From Larix sibirica (lineage: Eukaryota; Streptophyta; Pinopsida; Pinales; Pinaceae): a DNA stretch of 28,864 bases. Below, one piece after another: positions 9,291-19,461 of the stretch. The notes beneath the pieces were generated by a model, which worked only from the letters and a program-made list of their open reading frames with translations, ran no database searches and was not told the DNA's origin. Position 1 is the stretch's first letter; each line of letters opens with the position of its first letter. The translations under genes were made by a program, and so were the position numbers. The stretch is from positions 5,816 to 34,679 of the forward strand of contig NWUY0300003407.1 in assembly GCA_004151065.3 (NCBI GenBank), given 5' to 3'.

Positions 9291-10931
9291 AGTTGGTTTC
9301 AATATTTTATTTTTCTTGTCAGTTAGTCCTCACCATTGTGGTCAGGGAGGGACCCATAATTCCAATTAGCATATGCCATCTTCCTATTGTAGCAGTATAA
9401 TTTCCTTATCCATCGGATCACCAGACATGTGTACGAAGCCACAACCACTCCATATCATTCGATGTGTTATCATGGAAAGTTTCATCATCTCAAATCTATA
9501 TTCACCCTCGCCACCTAGTTATCCCACGCATGTGATCCATCATCCATCATTACCTCACTTTCGCATGTATTATCCCCAAAACACTATCCTTGACTTCTGT
9601 GATTTCCATCATTAAAATCCCAACCCCATACACGTATCCATAATAAATCATTTCCCATCCAATCCATACAATACGAAAGGCCACTCCACCGTAATTCAAC
9701 CTCTATATAAGGAGACATAACATCCTCTACCACCCACAACTCATTTTCCCATGTCTCATCTTTCCATCTCCATACAAATAGTTCCGCCAGCCCCTATCTC
9801 CATTCCCTTGCATTTGTATGAGCTATTGATTCTTGTTATTCCTTGCTTAGTCACTTCTATGTAGATCACCCCATTGATCCCTCCCAATATTAGTTCATGT
9901 TAGGTGAACTTTTGCATGCACAACGATTGGAAGGAACCTCAGGCCTCACGTTAGATGAACATTTCAATCAATCACAATGTTCTACGGATGGGAGTCATCC
10001 TTGACATTCTTTCCACATCTCACTTTGTCAAGCCCCCAACTACCATAGTGAAATTTTATGGGAGTTTGAGAGAGTGACACCCCGCAAGCTAAGATGCAAC
10101 CGCTAACCTTGTTGGTATCAATTCCCATGCTTCATCCTCATCTTTTAGTCTCCTTGATGCTCATAATATCATCCCCAGAATCCTGGTCTTCTATTGAATA
10201 AGAAGACAATGATTTTCCATCTACAATGGAGCCTCAAGAATGAATATTTTAAAGATGAAACATCGTTTCTGAGTATGTTTCCTAAAACACCACAATCAAG
10301 TGGGATGTAGTCCTTTTTGCAAGCATTTTCCTTGGTATAGAATCTAAAAATTTTCTTTAGTGTCACTGGTATGGAGGATAAATACTGATGTTGTTTAGTA
10401 CCAGACATGATGAATTGACATTATTCAATGCCATAGTTGGATCCTTCATTTGAAGTAAAATCCATAGAATATGCACAAGAATTAGTAACGCAATAGAGTT
10501 GAATCTAGGGTGAGTCAACCTTTAAGGTCAGGGCCTATTAGCTCCTTCATTTTGAAGAGGACCATAAAATGAAAAATAAGATAATACCAATGGAGGAAGT
10601 GCAGAAAGGAAGCAAAATTTGTGAAAAAGAGGTAATGGACACAACAACTTTGGACCTACTCCGCAAGCATAAAAGGAAGTGGAGGAAAAGCAAAAGGAAA
10701 AAAAGATAAGATCATGTGCATATGTATAGATATGAGAGAATCCACGCATTAGAGTACCATAGCTAGCCAAAGACAAAGATTGATAGATCGGTAGCAGGAG
10801 TTATATATTTGGGTTTTCAATTTCATTTTTATGAGGGTATATTCCGTGATGGGTAATTCTGTGGTGAAGCCATGTCCTGAGATCCCTGATGTAAGTTGTT
10901 GTAATGGATATGCATTTTCTATAATGAAAAG
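9291..10931 (+). other. Right flank of L1: probable gypsy 3'UTR/LTR sequence
   Basis: No convincing gene is present. If the L1 is removed, this joins directly to the sequence 3' of the gypsy pol stop, so it is probably the rest of that element's 3' untranslated region and LTR. A TATA-like CTATATAAGG lies at about 9701-9710, followed by a pyrimidine-rich tract, which would suit an LTR promoter. I could not define TG...CA ends or find a partner LTR. Minus-strand frames at 10169-10408 (79 codons) and 10528-10776 (82 codons) match no family I recognise. Confidence 0.4.
9701..9710 (+). promoter_or_regulatory. TATA-box-like sequence
   Basis: CTATATAAGG, followed by GAGACATAAC, is a good plant TATA consensus in a region suspected to be a gypsy LTR. 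The identical copy is at 15210-15219. No transcript evidence is available. Confidence 0.35.
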
Positions 10932-10933
10932 GA

Positions 10934-10934
10934 N
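10934..10934. other. Single undetermined base (n) at repeat junction
   Basis: The only ambiguous base in the window lies between the end of unit A (10931, plus GA) and the start of unit B (10935). A lone n is what some assemblers insert when two contigs are joined with an estimated zero or negative gap, so this is probably a contig join rather than a real base. Confidence 0.8.
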
Positions 10935-13228
10935 AGGTATTTGGATGGAAGGGAGCTCCCCTGAAATCCCAGAATCCGAAGGATATTCCTTTGGGAAATA
11001 CTAGGGGTGTTAAAAAATAAAACTTGAGACTTCTCTCTATTTATTTCCAAACCTGAGGCCTTGGAGAAGGTGTTGAGATAGCTTTTAATGTGGATTCCTA
11101 AATTGATGAGTGGTCCATAAGCATGGTGCCGTCCAAAAATTGTTGGTGAGTTTTTTTTTTTTTCCTTCTGTTCTGTAGTTGGATGGATATTGAGACCTCT
11201 TAGTTCTCCATTGGCTAACATGGCTTTGATTAATCTATTGAGTCCCTCTTCCATCATGATGAAGAGAAAAGGAGAAAGAGGGTCCCCCTGTCAGGTACCT
11301 CTTGTGGGACTAAAAGTCTTAGTTGGGGATCCGTTGAGCATGATCGATAAGAACGTGGAGGAGGTCATGCTCATAATCCAGTCAGTACAATCCCTCTCAA
11401 AGCCATAGGATTTTAGCATCTCCCTCGTGAACTTCTAGCTCATCTTGTCATAGGATTTGGATATATCTAAATTCAAGAGAATTACCAGAATTTTGGTTAC
11501 CCTGAGGGAGTGAATGAATTCATGGACCAGGGTTAGTCCGTCCAAAATCTGTTGTCCTTCTAGAAATCTAGATTGCTCTTGTGAGATCAAATTGGTAAGA
11601 ATTGGATTCAACCTGTTTTCCATAACCTTGGTTATGATTTTGTAGATCACATTACAAAGATCAATAGGCCTTAATTTACCTGTTGTGTATGTGCCCTCAT
11701 ATTTTGGTATTAGGGTCAGGAAAGTAGCATTAAAGGCTCTAAGCACCCCTTTTTTCTTGACGAGAATCCTCCACAATTTTACAAACATCTTAATTGATCA
11801 TGTCCCAGAAGTGGTGGAAAAAATTGGTGGTGAATCCATCTGTTCCTGGGGTTTTCCCATCTACCATTTGCTGGATAGCCTCCTCAACTTCAATTAATTC
11901 TATCGGTTTCTTCATAAGGTCATTTTGTTCCGCAGTCACTATTGAGGGAATGTATTGGGCGATCTTATATATGTGTTCTGATCTGTTTGCAAGATCCTCC
12001 TTTATTATAGTTCCAAAATATCCCGTTAGTTCTTCTTCCATTTCTTCTCTTGTTTCAACATATTGTCATGTATCCTTCTTTATTCTGTTTATCCTTGACT
12101 TTTGTCTATTCTGAATTATGGACCGATGAAATAATTTAGTGTTTCTTTCCCCCTCTTGGAGCCATTGGTTCCTTGATTTCTGGTTCCAGTAAATTTCTTC
12201 CTGTCTTTCTCAAGCATGTAGTTGCTTGAGGGATATTTATTCCTTCATTTTTCAGTTCTTCACTGAACCTGTTATTCATACCTTATATTTGGATAGCTTC
12301 TATTTGTTCCTTGATAAGGTTTCTTTCTTGGAAGATGTTCCCAAAATCCTCCCCATTCCACGTGCAAATTTTTTCTTTCAACGCTTTCAGTTTTTGCTAG
12401 AACTGATATATTCTTGTTCATTGTGGGGAGTCTAGTTCTGCCCATCATTGTTGGACCAATTATTTGAAGTCCCTTTGTTCCACCTAGAATTGTTCAAATC
12501 TGAAGGGTTTCCTCCCATTGGAGCCTGTCCTATCCCAAAAAAGGCAGACCAGCCAATGATTCGAACCTGTCGAGGGTAGGACAAAGGCATTCAAATCACC
12601 TCCTGTATTGACCAGATCCTTTTAAATAAGGAATTTGTCTAATATGGATGCCACATGGTTCTCTCCCCCACATTTTTTATTCCAATTAAACTAGCCATTT
12701 CCTATATCCATATCTACTAGCTTGTTGTTCTCAATAAATTCCTTGAATGCTTCATTTGTTGGTCCTAGTATCCCTTTTTTTCTTCTAAGGTTGTGATCAT
12801 GTTAAAATATCCTCTAATGATCCATTGCCTCTCCCCTATCCATTTTGTAGTCCATGATAAGGATTCCATTAAGGAATATTTTTGTGGAATGATACTTGGG
12901 TTGTAAACATTCGTTATTATTCCCCTTATCCTAGTACCACGGATCTCAAAGTTTGTAGAGAGAAAGAATGTTGTGGCTCGTGAATTTTTTAAGCCTGCTT
13001 CCTCTGGTAGCCACAAGATCGCAAGTCCTCCTGTACTACCCCGAGCATCAATTTCCATTGTCTCACTACCTCTCTAAACCTTGCTCCCTATATCCTTCAT
13101 CGTATCATCTCCACACTTGGTTTCTTGTAAAAAACAACATTCAGTTTTTCCATTCGAGTATTATTCCTCATATTTCTTAGTTTGCATGGGTGATTAACCC
13201 CACAAATGTTCCATGTGAACACCTTCAT
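10935..13228 (-). pseudogene. L1 ORF2 of unit B (endonuclease and RT), truncated
   Basis: The start ATG (13228-13226) overlaps the ORF1 stop as in the first copy. The endonuclease has the same losses: GYFN with Tyr at 12807-12809, and SNH near 12556-12564. The RT part differs from the first copy. It keeps a longer open stretch at 11788-11435 with AFNATFLTLIPKYEG, LRPIDLCNVIYKIITK, SRFLEGQQILDG and LDISKSYDK. It has an intact QGDPLSPFLFI (about 11290-11260), but the catalytic FADD reads FLDG (11139-11128). GLEINREKSQVLFFNT lies at about 11040-10990. It is cut inside the RT C-terminus at 10935. Confidence 0.85.
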
Positions 13229-14658
13229 TGAAAAACCCTATTTACTTCTAAAAAATTTCCCTTGATGGTGGGATATTGATCCGATTCAATTAGTTTGGCT
13301 CCCACCTTTGCTATCCTTTTCTTGTTTGTCTTTCTTCCTCTCTTCTTTCCTTCTTCGGGTTGTTTCCTTTTACTTCCTTCCCGCGGTTTTGAATTTATTC
13401 CCAGTTGTGGGATAGCTTTTGCTTTGAGGATAGCCTCCTGCAATATTTTAATCTGTCTGCGTGAGACATAACCCTGCCCTTTTTTCACACTATTTCTCTA
13501 TCCCATCTCGATCCAGTTCTCCCAGATCCATGTCCTCTGCTTCTTCTGGTAGATCATCTTCCATTGCCTCTGGTTGGTCTTCCGGGTTTTCCTGTGGGTC
13601 TTGGAACACCTCTTGAGATAAATTTACATGATTGGATGTTTCTCCTTGATCTTGGTTCCCTATATCTTCCAGATCCTCCCAAACTGTGTTTAAAGTTTCA
13701 AATATGTTTTCCATTGTTTCCTTCTTGGAATTGGACTATTTATTTTGCTGTTGGTTATTCATTTTTCTTCCTTATCTTCTCCTATTCACCTGTGTAAAAC
13801 CCTCGTTTGACGGTCTCTTTTATTTTTCCTAGGATACAGGTGGGCTTGTAGGGGCTAGGCTATTATGCGGGAAATCCCTGCTGAGATGGCCAGATTCATG
13901 GCATTTTCGACACCTGAAGGGGAGATGCTTATAGTCTATTGATTGAACCCAGTCCTTGTCCTCCCAATTCAGGTTGATAGCTTCAGGTAGATCCCTTTCT
14001 GGATCCATATATACGCAGATCTGGGAAAATGAAGTGCATCTTCCATGTTTCATTTTCTCAGAGACTTTCATGAATTTACCCAAGGCGTTGTCGATGTCTT
14101 GCAGAATCTCAGGCTCCCAATATTCACAGGGCAGCGAATACATCCTGATCCATACTGGTGCAATGTTTAGGTCCTCTTTATTTGGATTGAATTTTTCTTT
14201 CCATGGGCATAGGTAGAGCCCAGCCAAGAAGAATAAATATGGGCCTCCCTCCAATATTCGATATCTATCTTCATGGTTAAAGAAAACAATGATGAAGAAA
14301 CCTTTGGCCCCTAAATGAAGTCATAATGGCCTCTATGGTTCCAATTTGTCTTGATCCATCTGAGGAGATCCTTCTCCTTCAGCCAGATCTCAATGAATTT
14401 TCCTATCAGTGTTTTCTTCTTCCATTGTTCCACTCTCTCCCGTAGATTCTCTGATCGGATATGAAGTGAGGGGATCACTATAGATCTAGGAAACCATCCA
14501 CCCTGCCTTTTCCTCGGCCCTTGTCTTACCCTGTTGCTTCCGTCCTCCCCTTCCAATCCCTCCATCGACCCCTCCATTGTTTTCTTTACAGGTCCCTTTG
14601 CAGGGTCTGTCGTCCTATGCTGAGAGGAGGGGGATCCTCCCCCTCTTACGGTTTTCAT
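13225..14658 (-). pseudogene. L1 ORF1 of unit B
   Basis: This matches 7716-9149, with the same frameshift after residue 115, the same Cys-to-Phe change in the zinc knuckle and the same stop at the end of the DUF4283 block. Two base differences were seen: Leu to Pro in the segment after VYMDPERDL, and Thr to Ile in the basic tail. Shared lesions mean the sequence was already dead when it was copied, or that both represent one locus. Confidence 0.85.
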
Positions 14659-14782
14659 TTTTGAAAACTCTAAACCCTAAACCCCTTTCGTTCTCAGAGC
14701 GCTTTCCCGACCAAAATGATGTCTCACAATGTTGTATCTCCTCTTCTATGACTGTACATGCGCATTTTCACTACCACTCGAT

Positions 14783-14799
14783 TTTTCTTTTCATCCTTT
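14783..14799. repeat. Copy of the L1 target-site duplication
   Basis: TTTTCTTTTCATCCTTT, as at 1988-2004 and 9274-9290, at the 5' boundary of the second L1 copy. No corresponding 3' partner exists for this copy because its 3' half is missing. Confidence 0.7.
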
Positions 14800-16440
14800 A
14801 GTTGGTTTCAATATTTTATTTTTCTTGTCAGTTAGTCCTCACCATTGTGGTCAGGGAGGGACCCATAATTCCAATTAGCATATGCCATCTTCCTATTGTA
14901 GCAGTATAATTTCCTTATCCATCGGATCACCAGACATGTGTACGAAGCCACAACCACTCCATATCATTCGATGTGTTATCATGGAAAGTTTCATCATCTC
15001 AAATCTATATTCACCCTCACCACCTAGTTATCCCACGCATGTGATCCATCATCCATCATTACCTCACTTTCGCATGTATTATCCCCAAAACACTATCCTT
15101 GACTTCTGTGATTTCCATCATTAAAATCCCAACCCCATACACGTATCCATAATAAATCATTTCCCATCCAATCCATACAATACGAAAGGCCACTCCACCG
15201 TAATTCAACCTCTATATAAGGAGACATAACATCCTCTACCACCCACAACTCATTTTCCCATGTCTCATCTTTCCATCTCCATACAAATAGTTCCGCCAGC
15301 CCCTATCTCCATTCCCTTGCATTTGTATGAGCTATTGATTCTTGTTATTCCTTGCTTAGTCACTTCTATGTAGATCACCCCATTGATCCCTCCCAATATT
15401 AGTTCATGTTAGGTGAACTTTTGCATGCACAACGATTGGAAGGAACCTCAGGCCTCACGTTAGATGAACATTTCAATCAATCACAATGTTCTACGGATGG
15501 GAGTCATCCTTGACATTCTTTCCACATCTCACTTTGTCAAGCCCCCAACTACCATAGTGAAATTTTATGGGAGTTTGAGAGAGTGACACCCCGCAAGCTA
15601 AGATGCAACCGCTAACCTTGTTGGTATCAATTCCCATGCTTCATCCTCATCTTTTAGTCTCCTTGATGCTCATAATATCATCCCCAGAATCCTGGTCTTC
15701 TATTGAATAAGAAGACAATGATTTTCCATCTACAATGGAGCCTCAAGAATGAATATTTTAAAGATGAAACATCGTTTCTGAGTATGTTTCCTAAAACACC
15801 ACAATCAAGTGGGATGTAGTCCTTTTTGCAAGCATTTTCCTTGGTATAGAATCTAAAAATTTTCTTTAGTGTCACTGGTATGGAGGATAAATACTGATGT
15901 TGTTTAGTACCAGACATGATGAATTGACATTATTCAATGCCATAGTTGGATCCTTCATTTGAAGTAAAATCCATAGAATATGCACAAGAATTAGTAACGC
16001 AATAGAGTTGAATCTAGGGTGAGTCAACCTTTAAGGTCAGGGCCTATTAGCTCCTTCATTTTGAAGAGGACCATAAAATGAAAAATAAGATAATACCAAT
16101 GGAGGAAGTGCAGAAAGGAAGCAAAATTTGTGAAAAAGAGGTAATGGACACAACAACTTTGGACCTACTCCGCAAGCATAAAAGGAAGTGGAGGAAAAGC
16201 AAAAGGAAAAAAAGATAAGATCATGTGCATATGTATAGATATGAGAGAATCCACGCATTAGAGTACCATAGCTAGCCAAAGACAAAGATTGATAGATCGG
16301 TAGCAGGAGTTATATATTTGGGTTTTCAATTTCATTTTTATGAGGGTATATTCCGTGATGGGTAATTCTGTGGTGAAGCCATGTCCTGAGATCCCTGATG
16401 TAAGTTGTTGTAATGGATATGCATTTTCTATAATGAAAAG
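14800..16440 (+). other. Second copy of the L1 right flank
   Basis: Corresponds to 9291-10931 with a single difference seen (15019). It contains the same TATA-like sequence (about 15210) and no recognisable gene. Unlike the first copy it continues without a break into 16441 onward, so this is the copy that shows the natural continuation of the flank. Confidence 0.6.
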
Positions 16441-16819
16441 TATTATTGGGCCCCTTAAATTTCTATGTTGCGATTATCTTTGTTGTGTTTATTTATGTTT
16501 ACTATTATGCTAGATTTGAATGAATAATGTATATGACTAAGTGTTGTTGCTGTATACTTGGGTAAATTATGTTGCAATGCTTGTTGTTTTAAATCCTAAA
16601 TCATAACCATACAATTACCCAATCCATATCTTATGTCGGTATTGGTTGTGCTTCAGGTGAGACCTTCCCCCTTAAGGGTCTTGAAATTCCAGCACACTAG
16701 ACTATAGCGACACAATTTTTTTGGACCATGCACAAGAACCTCAGTCTCAATTTTGCGCCAACACTTATTGAAAGGATTCTTCACTATCCTTAGTAATATC
16801 ATCATTATTATCATGATTT
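16441..16819. other. Unassigned AT-rich sequence, possible LTR end
   Basis: No coding signal is visible. It continues the flank of unit B and may be the last part of the suspected gypsy LTR. The change of character near 16740-16790, where the minus-strand gag relic begins, suggests an insertion or truncation boundary there. Confidence 0.3.
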
Positions 16820-17140
16820 TCTCTTCAAATTAATTATTACAACAATCGTTTAGAAGAATGCAAGTTGGATAATCTCTCCAACAATATGACTTGGAAATTA
16901 AATGAAAACCTTTCAATGAAGAAATGATGGAAGGAGGTAAAATTTTGTACCACTTCTTTGCATCACTCTCCAAATATACACGAATAGATTCATCATTACA
17001 TCTTCATCAAAAATTTCCAACTAATACATGAAAGAGTGAAAATCCCTCAAATGTTAGTCAATGTTATCCTCATCATTGTCTCAAAATTTAGAAATACAAT
17101 CTTCCCATTCTTTATTATCATGCTTAGGATTACGATCATC
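16820..17140 (-). pseudogene. LTR-retrotransposon gag relic
   Basis: Minus-strand translation in several frames gives a recognisable gag signature. DNDEDNID followed by LRDFHSFMY and LEIFDEDVMM (about 17090-17000) resembles the helical start of retrotransposon gag. ESDAKKWYKILPPSIISS (about 16972-16920) matches the conserved block of that family (small-D-A-x-x-W-Y-x-x-L-P-P). LKGFHLI follows. Stops and frameshifts keep every open frame short. It ends without pol near 16790. A decayed primer-binding site about 200 bp upstream on the same strand (17332-17349) supports the orientation. Confidence 0.7.
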
Positions 17141-17331
17141 AAGTACAATAGAAAAAATCAAATGGAGCATACCTTATATCTACCCATGGATTAACTGACT
17201 TCACTATAGAGTGAATATGGATTCGTCAGGTGAAAATTGTTCTTTAGTCGATTGCTCTAATTATTTATTCACCACCAAGAATCAGATTCTTGTTATTATA
17301 CCAAAGGAAAATAAATCTTAGGAACCTTCGA

Positions 17332-17349
17332 TCCCTGGAAACAATGCCA
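17332..17349 (-). other. Decayed tRNA-Asp-type primer-binding site
   Basis: The minus strand reads TGGCATTGTTTCCAGGGA. The plant tRNA-Asp-type site is TGGCGCCGTTGCCGGGGA. Thirteen of 18 bases match, and four of the five differences are transitions (C to T or G to A), as expected of long-methylated DNA. It lies upstream of the gag relic on the same strand. Tat/Athila-like gypsy elements commonly use this site. Confidence 0.55.
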
Positions 17350-18377
17350 AAAATATGTTGTTCCTTAAGATGTTCTTAGATACTTAGGAACTATGCTAAG
17401 GCATCTGAATACCTTCTTTAGGAATCAAGATGAATCTTTGGCTAGAGGGGTAACCCTCGATAAACTTAATGAGTTAATTTCCCAATTTCACTACAACAAC
17501 AACTTAAAATTTTTAAGGAAACATAATGTTGGATTTGAATAATAAGGACAGGTTAAGTGCTGAAGAAAAAATGCAATAGCTTGGATTGAATTCACCACAT
17601 AAAATCTAATACCAAAGGCCTTTTCTTTGGGAATTGGAGTCTCAAATTGTAGAGAACAAAAGATGATAATGGTAGGTGGGGAAAAAATTAAGAGGACCAA
17701 ATAATCTTTGGTATAAAAATCAGAAAGAAAATCACTATTGCTAAAATATGAAATACACACCACATACACTCTAGGAGTTTATGGAATTCTTTAGGTGTTC
17801 ATGACATGTAAATGGATTTGCTAGGAAGTAAGCAAATGAATCCAACAAAGTAAGTATATGGGTTGGGCATAAACATTGAATCTAGCAACATAAAACCTCC
17901 TACATGCAATCTCAAGAATGAATATGAATATATATAAAAGTTACATGAAGGATTCAAACAAGTTGAAATTATTTTTTTGTACTCTGTATATCACATAAAT
18001 ACTTCATACAAAATTAGAACTATTAAATAGAAACTATACCAAAATGAGAAAGAGTCAAACAACTTGAAATTATTTCTCTGTACTGTATCAAAAACTAGAT
18101 TTTGTTAGCATTGAATATATAACAACATGGTCTCCAAGATTACAATATAACATAGAGAGAAGCGGTGTGGATAAAATAGGAAATCTAAACTCAAAAAATA
18201 TATAGGAACATGGATTTGCAAATGAACAATGAATCCAATTATTGGTTTCTTAGTTCTCAGAAATTACAATATCCCATAGGGATCTTGGTGAAGCTCCTAC
18301 TATGGATGCAAATAATCCTCCCTCTTCCCTAAATGAGAAACATCTCTCCTTTATAGCCTGATAAGAGAGAAATGGCT
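17350..18377 (-). other. Probable LTR remnant and unassigned AT-rich sequence
   Basis: This lies directly upstream (minus strand) of the decayed primer-binding site, where the 5' LTR of the gag-bearing element should be. A TG-starting boundary at 17356 on the plus strand (TGTTGTTCC) is possible, but no second LTR is in the window. The minus-strand frames at 17491-17769 and 18250-18474 are hydrophobic, low-complexity translations with no family resemblance. A short direct repeat is at 17951-18092. Confidence 0.35.
17951..18092. repeat. Degenerate direct repeat, spacing 101 bp
   Basis: TTCAAACAAGTTGAAATTAT with a following TGTACTCTGTAT (from about 17953) recurs as GTCAAACAACTTGAAATTAT with TGTACTGTAT (from about 18054). 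Confidence 0.55.
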
Positions 18378-18707
18378 TGCTAGGAAATAAAATGAAAAGT
18401 GCATAAAATAAGTAAGAAGACACAATGAAGAAGAATATTTTTACCATGGTAAGCCCAAAATGGGAAAACCACAAAAAATATATCTATTAAAATTGACAAC
18501 TATGGCTAATGCATAGCTAATCCGACCATCATTGGTCCACTCATAGGCCAAGAAAGGCCAATTTAGGTAATTTACAATGGATCCATTGAAGCCATTAAGT
18601 AGGCTACATTAGATGCAATACCATGGGACACCCAAACCTATAGTATCATAAAACACCAATGATAAACACATATTTGGATCGTTTAATGAGTCAAGTTTAA
18701 CCTAACA
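18378..18707 (-). mobile_element. LTR 1 of a three-LTR array (3'-most)
   Basis: On the minus strand it begins TGTTAGGTTAAAC and ends TTTCCTAGCA (TGTTAGG/CCTAGCA, one mismatch from a perfect terminal repeat). It is about 330 bp long. A polypurine tract abuts its start (18708-18720). Its body resembles LTRs 2 and 3: GAAGAAGAATATTTTTACCATGG, CAATTTAGG, ATGCAATACCATGGGACACCC on the plus strand. Confidence 0.7.
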
Positions 18708-18720
18708 TCCCCCCTTTAAA
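18708..18720 (-). other. Polypurine tract of LTR 1
   Basis: The minus strand TTTAAAGGGGGGA lies immediately before TGTTAGG, the standard position for plus-strand priming in LTR retrotransposons. The same tract lies next to LTR 2 at 19414-19426. Confidence 0.7.
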
Positions 18721-19086
18721 CATGAATTGGTGTTATCACCAACCCCACTCAAAGTTTTAATTGCATATCCAAGAATACAACATGCCCCCCCTTCTTAAGC
18801 CTACCTAAATCTATCTCTAGATTTTTCATAGGTGACTCACCAAGACAAGGTACACATTCCTAACCAGGTATTACAATCATATTCCCATCTACATTGATAT
18901 CAAATTTCAACTCCATAAATGCTTACAATATAGTGAGTCAGTCACTTCTTCATCCACATCCTCTGTGTGCTCATCCTCAATTTACCATGCCTTTCTAGCT
19001 GTAATTTACCATGGTTAACATACTCGTAAACCATTTCAATGTAAGAAAATATAGCTTCCGAGACATTTGAATTTTCATTCAACCTC

Positions 19087-19098
19087 GCTATGATAAGA
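19087..19098 (-). other. Decayed iMet primer-binding site
   Basis: The minus strand reads TCTTATCATAGC, two bases downstream of the LTR 2 end (CCTAACA). The plant iMet site is TGGTATCAGAGC, so 9 of 12 positions match. Position and orientation agree with the polypurine tract at 18708. Confidence 0.55.
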
Positions 19099-19100
19099 GT

Positions 19101-19413
19101 TGTTAGGAAATAAAATCCAAAAATACATATAATAGGAAAGCACACACAATGAAGAAGATGGTTTTTACCATGGAAACCCAAATTGAGAGGGAAAAGCACT
19201 AATATATGTATATATCTATTACCCTTGACCACTTAGGAAAATACATGTACATTTTGACAATCACTGACCACTCTCACAAAATTAACATTCGAGTCTCTCA
19301 AGCTCTTAAGTAGGATTCATTACATGCAATACCTTGGGAAAATACCATGGGCCCATAAACAACAAATGCAAGCCCATGTTTGACTCTTTTACTAAGTCAA
19401 GTTTTACCTAACA
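19101..19413 (-). mobile_element. LTR 2 of the array (middle)
   Basis: These 313 bp have perfect TGTTAGG (19101-19107) and CCTAACA (19407-19413) ends. A primer-binding site lies on the left and a polypurine tract on the right, so it serves as 5' LTR for one internal region and 3' LTR for the other. Minus-strand frames across it are not genes. Confidence 0.75.
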
Positions 19414-19461
19414 TCCCCCCTTTAAACTTGACTTGGGTTAATCATTGACCTCGATCAAAGT
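19414..19461 (-). mobile_element. 48-bp internal remnant between LTR 2 and LTR 3
   Basis: It starts with the polypurine tract (19414-19426) and ends with ACTTTGATCGAGG on the minus strand, which aligns to the primer-binding region beside LTR 2 (ACTCTTATCATAGCGAGG) with a short gap. Both priming sites are kept and nearly everything between is gone. Confidence 0.6.

Larger units (their letters stand above)
5424..10931. repeat. Direct repeat unit A (about 5.5 kb)
   Basis: Unit A corresponds to 10935-16440. From 6789 to 10931 the match to 12298-16440 is nearly perfect at a constant offset of 5509; I found four substitutions (6963/12472, 7780/13289, 8477/13986, 9510/15019). From 5424 to 6788 the match is only about 90% by eye, with small indels. 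The unit therefore has two segments of very different age. Confidence 0.85.
10935..14782 (-). mobile_element. Second L1 copy, 5' half to RT (cut at 10935)
   Basis: This carries the 5'UTR, ORF1 and the endonuclease part of ORF2, almost identical to the first L1, and then a related but distinct RT region. The 3' part (RT C-terminus, RNase H, extension, tail) is missing: the element stops at the undetermined base. Its 5' end shares the flank and target-site duplication of the first copy, so the two 5' ends come from one insertion event. Confidence 0.85.
10935..16440. repeat. Direct repeat unit B (about 5.5 kb)
   Basis: Second copy of 5424-10931. It starts inside the L1 RT C-terminus without any boundary signal, carries the L1 5' half, the same target-site duplication (14783-14799) and the same right flank. 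It then continues past 16440 into sequence that unit A lacks. Confidence 0.85.
18708..19100 (-). mobile_element. Short internal region between LTR 1 and LTR 2
   Basis: These 393 bp have at one end a polypurine tract next to LTR 1 (minus strand TTTAAAGGGGGGA) and at the other a decayed iMet primer-binding site next to LTR 2. A second purine run (AAGAAGGGGGG) lies near 18783-18795. No gag or pol domain is recognisable in what remains, so the element is either a non-autonomous miniature or massively deleted. Confidence 0.6.

Noticed and set aside
10113-10120. TGGTATCA, a possible iMet primer-binding site (also 15622-15629)
   Set aside because: Only 8 bases match, the following bases (ATTCC) do not, and no LTR end lies next to it.
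10169-10408. Minus-strand 79-codon frame (and 15678-15917) as a possible small gene
   Set aside because: Protein-like composition, but no domain, no neighbours and no family I recognise. It lies in probable retroelement flank. Kept only as unassigned.
10528-10776. Minus-strand 82-codon hydrophobic frame (and 16037-16285)
   Set aside because: It arises from a purine-rich plus strand read in antisense. The biased composition gives a false membrane-like translation.
5424-16440. Genuine recent tandem duplication as the preferred explanation
   Set aside because: One event cannot give near identity in one part and about 10% divergence in the other, and the junction coincides with the only ambiguous base. 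Retained only as an alternative.
17818-17887. TGCTAGG...TCTAGCA as a 70-bp LTR fragment
   Set aside because: Too short for an LTR, no primer-binding site or polypurine tract beside it, and the body does not resemble the LTRs at 18378-19883.
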